Origin: Mixta theicola
GTDB taxonomy: Bacteria; Pseudomonadota; Gammaproteobacteria; Enterobacterales; Enterobacteriaceae
Reading direction: 5' to 3'
DNA length: 40,827 nucleotides
Assembly: GCF_002895925.1 (NCBI RefSeq)
Contig: NZ_NWUO01000021.1
Location: forward strand, 1 to 40,827
The position numbers and the translations under genes are program-made. Shown piece by piece: positions 1 through 9,358 of the stretch (positions are counted from its first letter, which is position 1; each line of letters opens with the position of its first letter). Under the pieces are notes generated by a model. The model ran no database searches, was not told where the DNA came from, and worked only from the letters and a program-made list of their open reading frames with translations.

Positions 1-227
1 TTGACGTGGTGATATGGATGACGGATGGCTGGCCGCTGTATGAATCCCGCCTGAAGGGAAAGCTGCACGTAATCAGCAAGCGATATACGCAGCGAATTGA
101 GCGGCATAACCTGAATCTGAGGCAGCATCTGGCAAGGCTGGGACGGAAGTCGCTGTCGTTCTCAAAATCGGTGGAGCTGCATGATAAAGTCATCGGGCAT
201 TATCTGAACATAAAACACTATCAATAA
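1..227 (+). CDS. insB: IS1 transposase InsB, C-terminal fragment
   Basis: This is the 3' end of the IS1 DDE transposase, made in full by programmed frameshifting between insA and insB; it cuts and joins the element ends. The frame is open from base 3 and ends at the TAA at 225-227. The visible residues include [19 protein letters not shown] and end in LNIKHYQ, which matches the InsB C-terminus as I know it. The catalytic first two acidic residues lie upstream of the window. Whether the copy is intact cannot be told. Confidence 0.93.
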   Translation, partial: DVVIWMTDGWPLYESRLKGKLHVISKRYTQRIERHNLNLRQHLARLGRKSLSFSKSVELHDKVIGHYLNIKHYQ

Positions 228-242
228 GTTGGGACCATTACC
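1..242 (+). mobile_element. IS1-family insertion sequence, right end (partial)
   Basis: The window opens inside an IS1-type element. The coding part is the C-terminus of InsB, and the element ends at the terminal inverted repeat, whose inward reading is GGTAATGGTCCCAACTTATT (ending at 242). This closely resembles the standard IS1 right repeat. The left end lies outside the window, so the target duplication cannot be checked. Confidence 0.93.
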
Positions 243-583
243 CGAATAGCAGGAATAAACACTCCCGGGTGAGAAGCGAAACAAAGCGAATCATGTCGAA
301 CTCCGTAAAATTGGTCTTCTTATTCAGTTTCTTTTTTCTGTTGTCTTTCATTTTTTGCATCATCAATATGTGATCAGTAATTTGTTCATTGAAATCATGC
401 GGATATCAAATGCCAGTACGCATAGCGTATAAAAGTTCATATGAAAAATTAACACCCTACTTATTAAGCCTTCTTGCAATACGTCATTTACAATGCAACC
501 AGTCGGTGATTGCCTTTGTTTTTTCGGGCCGGTTTTCATCCGCTGATATAAGCGAACCCGATAAATCACTGAACCTGATTCTC
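243..583. other. Intergenic region without a recognised gene
   Basis: This 340-bp stretch lies between the IS1 end and the stop of the Rob-like gene. Short open frames exist on both strands (for example 389-619 plus), but none has a convincing ribosome binding site or a recognisable protein. It is fairly AT-rich. I see no clear terminator after the Rob-like gene. Confidence 0.5.
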
Positions 584-1441
584 TTAATGAACAGCAGAGT
601 CCGGAGAGCTATTCTTTGATGCGACCGGAATGTAGTAGCACCCTGAAAAATAACTATAACCATTAGAAGTTTTTATGCTTTTAATTTCCAGCAGGTCCGG
701 GCCTTCACTCCGGACTTCTTCTCTTAACGGCAGTTCAAAATGATAGATTGTTGAAATCATGTGCCTGAATTCATCGTAACTCCCAAGCAGGTTAAATTTC
801 AGGTAACTGCCTGCCATCCTGATACTTTCTAATTCGTCGGAATGAGTCGTGTCGCACAGTAACATATTAAGCCTGGCATCCCCGAATCTGCCTACAGGTT
901 CGCAATGGACAACCGAGTAAATGGTTTCAGCCTGTTCGAGCATTGTCATTTCAAGATTAGACAAGCGGGTAATCTTATCGCTCATACATTCTATGCTATG
1001 AAAATCAACATCATTAGTGAAACTGTGGTGATGGCTGAGGCTGATATCCAGACTCACATAATCAGGTGGAGGCAGGGGATGCCTTACCATTGTCGAACTG
1101 GGGATGATCCCGGTAAAGTTCCACATACGGCTATCCCGGTAGACTCTGGGTGGCGTTCTGAAATGCCTTGAGAAGACCCGTGTAAATGCCTGCTGTGTGC
1201 CAAATCCCAGCGCTTCTGCAATCTCAATAATAGGCATGTTCGTTAACTTCAGTACCTGAGCCGCCCTGGCGAGTCTTCTGTTGCGAATATAGGTGGCTAA
1301 TGGCATGCCAGTCTCTTCCCGGAACAGCCTCTGGATGTGCCATTTGCTGTATCCGGACTTACGATAGATCTTCTGTATCGTCAGGGAGCTTCCCAGATTT
1401 TGTTCAATCCAGTGTAATAATTCTAGCGTGAATTTTCTCAC
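584..1441 (-). CDS. AraC-family regulator of the Rob type
   Basis: This is a DNA-binding activator of the MarA/SoxS/Rob class. It has an N-terminal double helix-turn-helix (roughly residues 1-105, with SGYSKWHIQRLFREETGMPL and a second helix pair around ALGFGTQQAFTRVFSRHFR), followed by a C-terminal domain of about 170 residues resembling the GyrI-like ligand domain of Rob. At 285 residues it is close to Rob (289). The GTG start at 1441 is chosen because GAGAGGA lies 6 nt upstream; a longer ATG reading from 1489 would overlap the TetR gene without gaining conserved sequence. It is last in the efflux gene train, so it may activate the pump, as Rob does for acrAB. That role is inferred. Confidence 0.85.
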   Translation of the reverse strand: MRKFTLELLHWIEQNLGSSLTIQKIYRKSGYSKWHIQRLFREETGMPLATYIRNRRLARAAQVLKLTNMPIIEIAEALGFGTQQAFTRVFSRHFRTPPRVYRDSRMWNFTGIIPSSTMVRHPLPPPDYVSLDISLSHHHSFTNDVDFHSIECMSDKITRLSNLEMTMLEQAETIYSVVHCEPVGRFGDARLNMLLCDTTHSDELESIRMAGSYLKFNLLGSYDEFRHMISTIYHFELPLREEVRSEGPDLLEIKSIKTSNGYSYFSGCYYIPVASKNSSPDSAVH

Positions 1442-1472
1442 GATTTTCCTCTCAGAATAGCAAGGTGCAGGA

Positions 1473-2120
1473 TTAGTCAGAGCTCTCATCTAAAACATAA
1501 TTCTTATTGTTAATGACGAACTCCCCCAGAATGTGGTCAAGGATTTCAATAAACTCTGTTAATGGCTTCTGGGATTTCCCCGTGATAAAAAATTTTCTGA
1601 CGGCACCATAAAAAGAGTAAAGAAGGATATTTGTTATGATTACGGACTTGTCTTCCCCATCTATTTCGCCTTTACTTATGGATAAGCACATCGCATCTTT
1701 TACTAACTTCTCAAAATCACACATGAATTTTGAGAGGCTTAGCTGCAATGGCTTGTAAGTTTCGGCCTCGTCACAGCGATAAATCATTAATTTCAGGTAG
1801 TGCTGCACCTGACTTTCCGTAGATAAATCATTAATGCAGCGCCTGAACATGGAAACAAGCGCGTTAAATATATGCTCATCGCCTGACGACAGCCCTTTCA
1901 GTTCGGCCATTAAAGGCCATCTGAAGCTCTGAGTGACGTGGTAAAGCAGCTCGTTTTTATCCCGGAAATGCCAGTAAATAGCTCCCCGGGTGCACTTTGC
2001 TTTTTTCGCCACCATATCGAAAGAACTCAGATAAACGCCGTGTTCGCAAAAGCATTCCTCCGCCGCTTTTATTATGCGTTCTTTTGTGATGGAAGCTTCT
2101 TCCTTGGTTTTTCTGACCAA
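1473..2120 (-). CDS. TetR/AcrR-family repressor
   Basis: This 215-residue regulator has a typical N-terminal TetR helix-turn-helix (residues about 12-58, including CTRGAIYWHFRDKNELLYHV) and a variable all-helical ligand-binding C-terminus of the AcrR/TtgR kind. It lies 12 nt downstream of the universal stress protein gene and just upstream of the Rob-like gene, on the same strand as the RND pump, so it is probably co-transcribed with them. Its likely role is ligand-sensitive repression of this efflux block, possibly through the palindromes near 7391-7476. A second TetR regulator is encoded divergently at 7701, so which of the two controls the pump is unresolved. Confidence 0.9.
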   Translation of the reverse strand: MVRKTKEEASITKERIIKAAEECFCEHGVYLSSFDMVAKKAKCTRGAIYWHFRDKNELLYHVTQSFRWPLMAELKGLSSGDEHIFNALVSMFRRCINDLSTESQVQHYLKLMIYRCDEAETYKPLQLSLSKFMCDFEKLVKDAMCLSISKGEIDGEDKSVIITNILLYSFYGAVRKFFITGKSQKPLTEFIEILDHILGEFVINNKNYVLDESSD

Positions 2121-2132
2121 GTTAACCTCCAG

Positions 2133-2978
2133 TCAGCGGGATATAAACAGGGGCAGCCGCACATCTTTAAGGAGGCTGTTAGTGGTACCGCCCAGGATCA
2201 GTTCGGACAGGCGTGGCCGGCTCCAGGCACCGATTACCAACAGGTCGGATGCGTGAGCGGTCGTGTGCTCTATAATGACGTCAGCAACCTCTCTTCTGTC
2301 GGACTCGACGTTGACGAGGTCGACTCTGACGCCATGGCGTGCAAGGTAAGCCGCCATGTCAGCGCCGGGGTCTTCACCGTGAAGGCCCTGACTGTGGTGT
2401 GCATCCACAATCAGTAGCTGAACCTCTTCCGCACTGATTAAAAGGCCAAGAGAGTCAGATACGGCCCGCCACGCCTGCCGGCTGCCGTTCCACGCAATGG
2501 TGACTCTTTTTCCGATCCCCTCTCCCAGCCAGCTATCAGGAACGACAATTATCGGCAGGCCGGAGTAGGAAATGAACGAGTTGATCGTCATTCCCTCCGG
2601 TAATCCACTCATGCTCGGATAATTAAAAATGACCAGATCGCTGTATAAAGCATGCTGAATTGCATTTTTATTATCTTCCGTCGACGGTATAACGCGAAGT
2701 TCAGCCTGCACGCCTAGCTTATCGGAAATATCCTGTATGCCATGATGCAGCTCCAGTAATTTACTGGCTGTTGCGAGCTGATGTTTTTTTATTACCTCAA
2801 TGATGGCATCCCCTCTTGAAAAGGACTCTTCCGGGACGCCAGATTCATGGCGCATAGACGTCACGCCTATCAGATGAGAATTCTGTACACATGCTAATTC
2901 TCCTGATCTGGCGAGTACGCTCAATCCTTCAGGGGAAGCATCAAAAAATACGGTAATGTTTGAATAGTCTGACAGCAT
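2133..2978 (-). CDS. Tandem-domain universal stress protein (UspA family)
   Basis: This 281-residue cytoplasmic protein has two Usp domains. The N-terminal domain (about 1-150) begins with DYSNITVFFDASPEGLSVLA, and the C-terminal domain (about 160-281) carries the clearer signature: RVTIAWNGSRQAWRAVSDSL, then DLLVIGAWSRPRLSELILGG with the glycine-rich nucleotide-binding stretch, then TTNSLL. Usp proteins bind ATP or act in stress resistance; the exact role here is unknown. GAGGT sits 6 nt before the ATG. It lies 92 bp after the pump gene with no strong terminator between, so co-transcription with the pump and the two regulators is likely and is an unusual combination. Confidence 0.85.
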   Translation of the reverse strand: MLSDYSNITVFFDASPEGLSVLARSGELACVQNSHLIGVTSMRHESGVPEESFSRGDAIIEVIKKHQLATASKLLELHHGIQDISDKLGVQAELRVIPSTEDNKNAIQHALYSDLVIFNYPSMSGLPEGMTINSFISYSGLPIIVVPDSWLGEGIGKRVTIAWNGSRQAWRAVSDSLGLLISAEEVQLLIVDAHHSQGLHGEDPGADMAAYLARHGVRVDLVNVESDRREVADVIIEHTTAHASDLLVIGAWSRPRLSELILGGTTNSLLKDVRLPLFISR

Positions 2979-3070
2979 AAATACCTCATGATCTTTCGTT
3001 GCTATTTACTTTTACAGGAACTGTCCGGCCGGCAAGATGTGGATTTCCTGCCAGCCGGCTCAGATGGTCT

Positions 3071-6000
3071 TTATGTGTCAGTATTATTTTTACGCTTTTT
3101 AAGGCTATTCACTAAAACGTAAAAAAGAGGGATGAAGAATATGGCCAGGAACGTCGCCGTCACCATGCCGCCTACGACGCCCGTACCAATGGCATGTTTA
3201 CTTCCTGAGCTTGCGCCGCTGGAAATTAACAGCGGTATGACCCCCATTGTAAATGCCAGAGACGTCATAATAATCGGACGCAGTCGGAGACGTGCTGCCT
3301 CAATGGCCGCCTGAGATAAGGTTCTCCCCTCTTTCTCGTACAGCTCCTTGGCAAATTCAACGATCAGAATTGCGTTTTTGGCGGAAAGTCCCACCGTCGT
3401 CAACAGGCCAATCTGGAAGAAAACATCGTTTTCCAGGCCGCGCATCATCGTGGCAACCACGGTACCAATAACCCCCAGCGGAATGACCAGTATTACCGAG
3501 AATGGTACGGACCAGCTTTCATAGAGCGCTGCAAGGCACAGGAAAACGGCGATGATTGACAGCGCATACAGGGCCGGAGCCTGTGAACCCGAGGATCTCT
3601 CCTCATAGGAGAGGCCCGTCCAGGAGAGCTTCATGCCGGATGGCAAATCTTTCGCAATGTCTTCCATTGCAGCCATGGCATCGCCTGAGCTGTAACCCGG
3701 TGAAGGCTGGCCCAGAAGCTCAACAGCAGGCACACCGTTGTAACGCTCCAGTTTAGGCGAACCTATTTCCCACTTTCCTGAAGCGAAGGAGGCAAATGAA
3801 ACCATTTCACCGGATGAATTTCTCACGTACCACTGGCTGAAATCCTTCTCCGTGATCCTGGACTGAGGCTGACCCTGAATGTAGACGCGCTTGATACGTC
3901 CGCGATCCAGGAAGTTATTGACAAAAGAAGAGCCCCACGCGGCCGACATGGTTGTATTGATGTCATCCAGGTTGACACCGAGCGTGCTCGCTTTTTCATC
4001 ATCAATTTCGATTTTGTACTGCGGCTCATCGTTTTTACCGTTAGCACGCACCATACTGAGTGCCGGATTTTTAGCGGCTTCTGAGAGGATTTTTTCCTTA
4101 GCCTTCATCAGCTCGGCATGGCTGTGTCCGCTGAAGTCCTGCAGGAAAACATCGAACCCCGTGGCGTTGCCAAGCTCCATGATCGCCGGCGGTGCAAACG
4201 CCAGGACCCTGGCTTCCTTTATTGTGCCGAAGTAGTCCATAGCCCGGCGCTGAAGATCAAATACGGTATCCTTGCGCTCATCCCAGGGCTTGAGCTGCAC
4301 AAAGGCAAGCGCTGAGTTCTGGCCGCGCCCCGCAAAGCTGAACCCACTGACGGCGAATACCGCCTGAACGTTGTCTTTCTCCTGTTCGGCGAAATATTTC
4401 TGCACCTTATCCAGCACGGCATCGGTCTGATCCATAGTGGCGTTGGCAGGTAACTCTGCCTGAACAACCATCGTTCCCTGGTCCTCATCGGGTAAAAACG
4501 AGGTCGGCAGTCTGGGGAACAGCACTGCTAAAGCCACCACAATGAATAAAAACAGCATTAAATACCGGCGTTTGCCTGTAATTACCCGGGACACGCCATT
4601 TTCGTACCGGCGCGCATTTTTTTCGAACACGCGGTTGAACCAGCCAAAAAATCCGTTTTTATCATGATGATCCTTACCGACCGGCTTCAGCAGCGTTGCA
4701 CAGAGTGCAGGCGTGAAGATCAGCGCGGTGAGTACGGATAGCGCCATTGCAGAAACGATAGTTAACGAGAACTGACGATAAATTACGCCCGTGGAACCGC
4801 CGAAAAACGCCATCGGTATAAATACGGCGGACAGCACCAACCCGATGCCTACTAACGCACCGGAGATCTGATCCATAGATTTACGGGTCGCTTCAACCGC
4901 CGAGATGTCCTCTTCAGATAAAATTCGCTCGACGTTTTCCACGACCACGATGGCGTCATCAACCAGCAGACCAATTGCCAGCACCAGACCAAACATGGTC
5001 AGTATGTTAATAGTGAAGCCGAAGGCTGACATGATGCCGAAGGTGCCCAGCAGAACGACGGGCACGGCCAGCGTTGGGATAAGCGTGGCGCGCCAGTTCT
5101 GCAGGAACAGGAACATGATCAGGAAAACCAGGACGATCGCTTCAACTAATGTATGCACGACGCCTTTAATAGACTCTTTTACCACCGGAGCGGTATCGTA
5201 CGGATACACCACTTTAACGCCCGGCGGCAGCGTTTTAGCTAACTGATCCAGGGTTGAACGCACGGCGCTGACGGCGTCGATGGTGTTCGCGCCGGTGGCT
5301 AAACGCAGAGCAATACCTGCACTGGGGTGACCGTTCAGCTTGGCATTGAAGTCATAGTTATCCGACCCCAGCATGACGTTTCCGACGTCTTTTAATAAGA
5401 CGCGTGAGCCATCCGGATTTACCTTGAGCAGTATGTCCTGGAACTGAGAGGCTCTGGTGAAGAGTGTTTTGCCGATTACCGTTGCGTTTAATCTTGAGGT
5501 ATCTGCTGACGGCCGTCCGCCTAACTGACCGGAGGAGACCTGAACGTTTTGTGCCTGTATGGCGGCCATCACGTCACTGGGCATTAACTTGTAATTGTTT
5601 AACTTAATCGGGTCCAGCCAGACACGCATCGCGTTCTGAGCGCCCAGGACATAAAAATCGCCAACGCCTGACGTACGGCTGAGGGGATCCTGCAGCTGCG
5701 ATACAATCAAATCGCCCAGTGCGTTGTTATCCAGTCGGCCATCTTCTGAAATCAGCGTGGCCACCAACATAAAGTTGATCTGGTACTTATAGACGCGAAT
5801 GCCCAGCTGCTGGACGGTCTGAGGAAGCATTGGTGTGGCAAGCTGCAGTTTGTTCTGAACCTGAACCTGTGCGGTATTCGGGTCAACCCCCTGCTCAAAG
5901 GTCACAACAATATTTACGCTGCCGTCTGAATTGCTCTCAGAGCGAATGTATCGCAGGCCATCAAGGCCGTTCAGTTGCTGTTCAACGACCTGAGTCACCG

Positions 6001-6178
6001 TATCCTGAACGGTCTGCGCCGAGGCGCCCGGATAGGAAGCCGTAATGCCTATTGCCGGAGGTGCAACATCGGGATACTGATTAACGGGCAGCTTTAAAAT
6101 TGCAAGCGCACCTGCGATCATGACGATGATGGCAATGACCCATGCAAATATAGGCCGATCTATAAAAAATCTGGACAT
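3071..6178 (-). CDS. RND multidrug efflux pump, inner-membrane transporter (AcrB/MexB class)
   Basis: This is a proton-driven inner-membrane antiporter that exports drugs and other hydrophobic compounds through a tripartite complex with an adaptor and an outer-membrane channel. At 1035 residues it has the usual HAE-1 length. It opens with [19 protein letters not shown] (TM1). The proton-relay acids are visible in [15 protein letters not shown] (about residue 405, TM4), with a matching lysine in [13 protein letters not shown] (about 940, TM10). The family motif [14 protein letters not shown] is present. GGGAG lies 5-6 nt before the ATG, and the adaptor gene ends 9 nt upstream. It resembles AcrB and MexB throughout but is too diverged for me to name as a known ortholog. 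It appears intact. Confidence 0.95.
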   Translation of the reverse strand: MSRFFIDRPIFAWVIAIIVMIAGALAILKLPVNQYPDVAPPAIGITASYPGASAQTVQDTVTQVVEQQLNGLDGLRYIRSESNSDGSVNIVVTFEQGVDPNTAQVQVQNKLQLATPMLPQTVQQLGIRVYKYQINFMLVATLISEDGRLDNNALGDLIVSQLQDPLSRTSGVGDFYVLGAQNAMRVWLDPIKLNNYKLMPSDVMAAIQAQNVQVSSGQLGGRPSADTSRLNATVIGKTLFTRASQFQDILLKVNPDGSRVLLKDVGNVMLGSDNYDFNAKLNGHPSAGIALRLATGANTIDAVSAVRSTLDQLAKTLPPGVKVVYPYDTAPVVKESIKGVVHTLVEAIVLVFLIMFLFLQNWRATLIPTLAVPVVLLGTFGIMSAFGFTINILTMFGLVLAIGLLVDDAIVVVENVERILSEEDISAVEATRKSMDQISGALVGIGLVLSAVFIPMAFFGGSTGVIYRQFSLTIVSAMALSVLTALIFTPALCATLLKPVGKDHHDKNGFFGWFNRVFEKNARRYENGVSRVITGKRRYLMLFLFIVVALAVLFPRLPTSFLPDEDQGTMVVQAELPANATMDQTDAVLDKVQKYFAEQEKDNVQAVFAVSGFSFAGRGQNSALAFVQLKPWDERKDTVFDLQRRAMDYFGTIKEARVLAFAPPAIMELGNATGFDVFLQDFSGHSHAELMKAKEKILSEAAKNPALSMVRANGKNDEPQYKIEIDDEKASTLGVNLDDINTTMSAAWGSSFVNNFLDRGRIKRVYIQGQPQSRITEKDFSQWYVRNSSGEMVSFASFASGKWEIGSPKLERYNGVPAVELLGQPSPGYSSGDAMAAMEDIAKDLPSGMKLSWTGLSYEERSSGSQAPALYALSIIAVFLCLAALYESWSVPFSVILVIPLGVIGTVVATMMRGLENDVFFQIGLLTTVGLSAKNAILIVEFAKELYEKEGRTLSQAAIEAARLRLRPIIMTSLAFTMGVIPLLISSGASSGSKHAIGTGVVGGMVTATFLAIFFIPLFYVLVNSLKKRKNNTDT

Positions 6179-6187
6179 GCTGCTCCC

Positions 6188-7369
6188 TTAAATATCCGTA
6201 TTATCTTTGTGATCTGACGTCTTAGATAAACTGCCTTCGGATGAATTTTTTGCAGCCTGAACAGGCTTAACAATCATTCCAGGAGTCACATTCTGTAAAC
6301 CATCGACAATGACCTGCTCGCCGGGCTTAAGTCCGGCACTGATTAACCAGTTCCCGTCAATGCTCTGATCCGTTGTAAGGTTCTTCTGTTCCACAACGTT
6401 GTCAGCATCCACCACTAACGCGACCGCTTTACCCTGAGTGTCCCGCGTCACCCCTCTCTGTGGCACAAGAATGGCGTTTTCACGGATCCCCTGCTGCAGC
6501 TGCGCGCGCACAAACATACCGGGCAGCAAAACGCCGTCAGGATTAGGGAAAACTGCCCGCAGGGTTACCGAACCGGTGCTTTCATTGACGCTGACTTCGG
6601 AGAACTGAAGAGTGCCGGTCTGTTTGTACTTTGTGCCGTTGTCAAATTCCAGGCTGATTTTTGCCCGGCCTTCGTCATCACTTTTGAGGCGACCGCTTTC
6701 CAGATCCTCACGTATCTGAACCAGGGCCGATGCCGGCTGTGAAATATCCACGTAGATCGGATCCAGCTGCTGCACCGTGGCTAATTCATTTGTCTGCCCG
6801 GCGGTGACGAGCGCTCCCTGGGTGACATTGGAACGCCCAATTCTTCCCGAAATCGGGGATTTAATTTCGGTGTAGTTAAGATTAATTCTGGCATTGTCGG
6901 CGTTGGCCTTTGCCTGCAGATACTGGGACTTCGCGTCATCCAGATTCTGCTGGCTGACGACATTTAAGGACGCGAGTTTGCTGTACCGTGAGAACAGTAA
7001 CTTAGCCGATTCCAGACTTGCATCAGCACTGGCAAGCGTCGCTTTATAAGGCGCTGGGTCAATATGGTATAAGGTCTGGCCTTCTTTTACGTCCGTACCC
7101 TCGGTGAAATCCCTCTTTAATAAGATGCCCCCTACCTGCGGTCTGACTTCCGCTATCAGATAGGCGCTGGTGCGTCCGGGTAATTCCGTCAGCATGCGGA
7201 CATTGCTGGGCTCGACTTTATACACGCCTACCACGGGTGGTTCTGCAGCAGGCGTGGAAGCCGGTGCGTCATCACACGCGCTGAGGAGGCTCGTAGCGCC
7301 GATCATTAACGCCAGGTTAATGAAGTTGCCCAGCTGTTTTCTTTTTTTAATATCATGAAAATAATACAT
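6188..7369 (-). CDS. RND efflux periplasmic adaptor lipoprotein (AcrA/MexA class)
   Basis: This membrane-fusion protein links the RND pump to an outer-membrane channel. An N-terminal signal ends in the lipobox LLSAC (Cys32), so lipid anchoring is expected. Then follow the barrel-sandwich/lipoyl region (VVGVYKVEPSNVRMLTELPG; VRPQVGGILLKRDFTEGTDV), an alpha hairpin (about 105-170), the second lipoyl half (NYTEIKSPISGRIGRSNVTQ) and the beta-barrel. The length of 393 residues is normal. The ATG at 7369 has only a weak ribosome site; initiation at the inner Met22 would shorten the signal too much. The gene is first in the minus-strand train, and its promoter region holds candidate TetR operators. 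No outer-membrane partner is encoded here, so a host channel such as TolC is presumably used. Confidence 0.93.
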   Translation of the reverse strand: MYYFHDIKKRKQLGNFINLALMIGATSLLSACDDAPASTPAAEPPVVGVYKVEPSNVRMLTELPGRTSAYLIAEVRPQVGGILLKRDFTEGTDVKEGQTLYHIDPAPYKATLASADASLESAKLLFSRYSKLASLNVVSQQNLDDAKSQYLQAKANADNARINLNYTEIKSPISGRIGRSNVTQGALVTAGQTNELATVQQLDPIYVDISQPASALVQIREDLESGRLKSDDEGRAKISLEFDNGTKYKQTGTLQFSEVSVNESTGSVTLRAVFPNPDGVLLPGMFVRAQLQQGIRENAILVPQRGVTRDTQGKAVALVVDADNVVEQKNLTTDQSIDGNWLISAGLKPGEQVIVDGLQNVTPGMIVKPVQAAKNSSEGSLSKTSDHKDNTDI

Positions 7370-7390
7370 TTTTTATCCCGAATTGTGATC

Positions 7391-7476
7391 TAGGTTGGTT
7401 GACCAATCTTTTATTAGCGTATGATTAAGCGCACGAACCTGCGGCATAGCGCGTTGTAGGTTGAACGACCGACCTA
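7391..7476. promoter_or_regulatory. Candidate TetR operators upstream of the efflux operon
   Basis: Two related imperfect palindromes lie in the 331-bp divergent interval between the adaptor and the TetR gene. One is TTGGTTGACCAA at 7395-7406, preceded by TAGG. The other is TAGGTTGAACGACCGACCTA at 7457-7476. Both carry TAGGTTG followed by GACC, the dyad style and size typical of TetR sites. I could not place -35/-10 boxes convincingly. Either of the two TetR proteins could bind. Confidence 0.5.
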
Positions 7477-7700
7477 AAAATGTAAAGTTGTGATTCAAGT
7501 TTTTATTAATTGTGGAGCTCTTGACAGTTTTGCAAAAATCACGCCACACATTCAGAAAATGATGTTAGTCTTTACGGCGTGCCATATGATTTAAATGTAT
7601 ATTTATCAATCGCTTGCGTTGTTAAATGGTTGATTTTCTGGTCAGTGATGTTTACGTCCACCTTTCGCGAAGATAATTTTCAGGACAATAAGGTTCAGGT

Positions 7701-8294
7701 ATGTCTGTTAAAAAAAATGGCGGTGATTCTGATATAGCAAAAAGACGCAAAGAGCAGGTTCTGGAGGCTGCTGTTGAGTGTTTTAAGCTTCAGGGATTCC
7801 ACAAAACGAGCATGTCTCAGATCTCAGCCGCAGCAGGAATGAGCTCCGGTCATATCTATCATTACTTCGGCAGCAAAGAGGGGATCGTTGAGGCAATCGT
7901 CGCCAGAGATAGGAGTCAGATTGAAACCTATATTTCTAACGTGAAATCCTCGATGAAAACCAAAAACGCTGTTGAGGCGCTCGTTGATGCCACGCTTGCG
8001 GATGAGCAGCGCTTTTTAGACAGAGGAACCGCGGCGCTGAAAATGGAAATTTCAGCAGAGGTTTCACGCAATGCGTCTATAGCGCACTTGATCCAGGAAT
8101 ACGATAAAGACGTCTTTCAGGATTTCTATAATATTCTGGGCGGTGCCTCTGAAGACGTCATTTCAAAATGTGAAATCATCACCTCCTTACTGGAAGGGAT
8201 GGCTGTGCGTTCGGTACGTAATCCCGCATTCGGAGAGGCTCTCGACAGGGATATGTTACGCAAAGTTATCACTTTCGTACTCAGCGAAACCTGA
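7701..8294 (+). CDS. TetR/AcrR-family repressor, divergent from the efflux operon
   Basis: This 197-residue regulator has an N-terminal TetR helix-turn-helix (KRRKEQVLEAAVECFKLQGF, then MSQISAAAGMSSGHIYHYFGSKEGIVEAIV). The C-terminal part resembles the AcrR-like TetR C-terminal domains that sense hydrophobic ligands. It is transcribed away from the adaptor gene across a 331-bp interval that contains dyads, the classic arrangement for a local pump repressor. It is a different lineage from the TetR protein at 1473-2120. Downstream, about 290 bp hold no gene, only a terminator-like hairpin near 8550. Confidence 0.9.
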   Translation: MSVKKNGGDSDIAKRRKEQVLEAAVECFKLQGFHKTSMSQISAAAGMSSGHIYHYFGSKEGIVEAIVARDRSQIETYISNVKSSMKTKNAVEALVDATLADEQRFLDRGTAALKMEISAEVSRNASIAHLIQEYDKDVFQDFYNILGGASEDVISKCEIITSLLEGMAVRSVRNPAFGEALDRDMLRKVITFVLSET

Positions 8295-8549
8295 AAAGAG
8301 ACTTGTCTTTATAAACGCAGGTTTCCGGGTGCTCTCAGGTTCCTGGCAGGAAGGTAGATCGCAAGGATTGACGGTTGTATTGGTTAAAATTGCATTTGTT
8401 TTTTCGGCTAATTGAGCATTTCACCGGCTGTTAATAGTGAAATTCGATCACTAAATAACATTTTTGGCATTAAACCGATGTCCGTATCTTACTTATCGCA
8501 CAAGTTTACTGTGATCTTACCTTTATCTTATTTAGTAAGGAAATTTAGC

Positions 8550-8572
8550 AAAGCCTGCATTTTACAGGCTTT
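8550..8572 (-). terminator. Hairpin terminator after the transfer operon
   Basis: A perfect 8-bp stem, AAAGCCTG with CAGGCTTT around a 7-nt loop, lies 12 bp beyond the stop of the TIGR03747-like gene. It could act in both directions between the convergent TetR and transfer genes. The following T-tract is poor (a broken AAATTT region), so its strength is uncertain. Confidence 0.65.
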
Positions 8573-8584
8573 GGTATATGGCCA

Positions 8585-9358
8585 TTAAAGATACTTTTTG
8601 AACGATGCAGTTGTAACCGTAATGGTAAGCCCCAGCATTAATGCTGCGGGTAGCAGTAGCAGGTTTGGATAGACCGCAGAAGGCCATGAGAGGTAGGCCA
8701 TCACCGGCAGATAAACAGCTGGCTTGATCAATCTTTTCGCGCGGTGGTACAGAAAAGATGACTCATAACCGGCACCAAACCGGCGCAAATCACGTCGGCC
8801 AAGCCCTTCAACCACGGCAACGCATATAACCAGTACGAACAGCGGTACAGAAAGGGCAATGATGGTGACGCGGATCAGCGTCACGATAGAGACATATACC
8901 GTTGCCAGCATGTACTGCTGCAGATAATTCCCCATCCAGCGGCTGGCACCCTTAAGATTGCGCGATACCTCATTGCCGCTGTTCATCTCGGCCTGATATT
9001 TTTCCTGTATCCAGCCGATGATCCCACTGTCCACAAACGCCCACTGATAGGCATCCGTTATCCAGCGCGTCACCGTTGCAGCCGGCTCGGAAAGCAGCAG
9101 GCTGCGGGTAAAATCAGAAGACAGATAGCCAAACTCGGTATTCATCACCGCCTGGCTGTGCGCGGCACCCATTTCAGGCCAGAAGAACGCAATACCGACA
9201 TATTCAATGACAAGGCTCACCATCAGTGAAGCCAGGATCACGCCAACGAGTTTCCACGGCCAGCCCCAGACCAGGTTATAGAGCAGGCCGTGCTCACGCG
9301 GTTGCGCGGGGTGCTGCTGCGGATATTGCTGCGGTGCGGTACGACGTGCCTCAGCCAT
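8585..9358 (-). CDS. Integrating conjugative element membrane protein (TIGR03747-like)
   Basis: This 257-residue inner-membrane protein has a basic cytoplasmic N-terminus, a TM segment around 36-58 (LVGVILASLMVSLVIEYVGI), a soluble stretch, a long hydrophobic pair around 145-185, and two further segments near 212-250. In PFGI-1/SPI-7-type elements a protein of this kind follows the TraD coupling protein, as here (8-nt overlap with the traD stop). It is thought to belong to the conjugation apparatus; its exact role is not known. It is the last gene of the operon in this window. Confidence 0.8.
   Translation of the reverse strand: MAEARRTAPQQYPQQHPAQPREHGLLYNLVWGWPWKLVGVILASLMVSLVIEYVGIAFFWPEMGAAHSQAVMNTEFGYLSSDFTRSLLLSEPAATVTRWITDAYQWAFVDSGIIGWIQEKYQAEMNSGNEVSRNLKGASRWMGNYLQQYMLATVYVSIVTLIRVTIIALSVPLFVLVICVAVVEGLGRRDLRRFGAGYESSFLYHRAKRLIKPAVYLPVMAYLSWPSAVYPNLLLLPAALMLGLTITVTTASFKKYL

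Noticed and set aside
389..619. Plus-strand open frame of 76 residues
   Set aside because: It overlaps the end of the Rob-like gene, has no ribosome site and no protein-like conservation.
3001..3070. GC-rich dyad between the pump and stress-protein genes as a terminator
   Set aside because: The stem is interrupted and has no T-tract, so transcription probably continues.
7521..7549. TTGACA as -35 box for the divergent TetR gene
   Set aside because: No acceptable -10 lies 16-18 nt downstream, so a promoter call is not supported.
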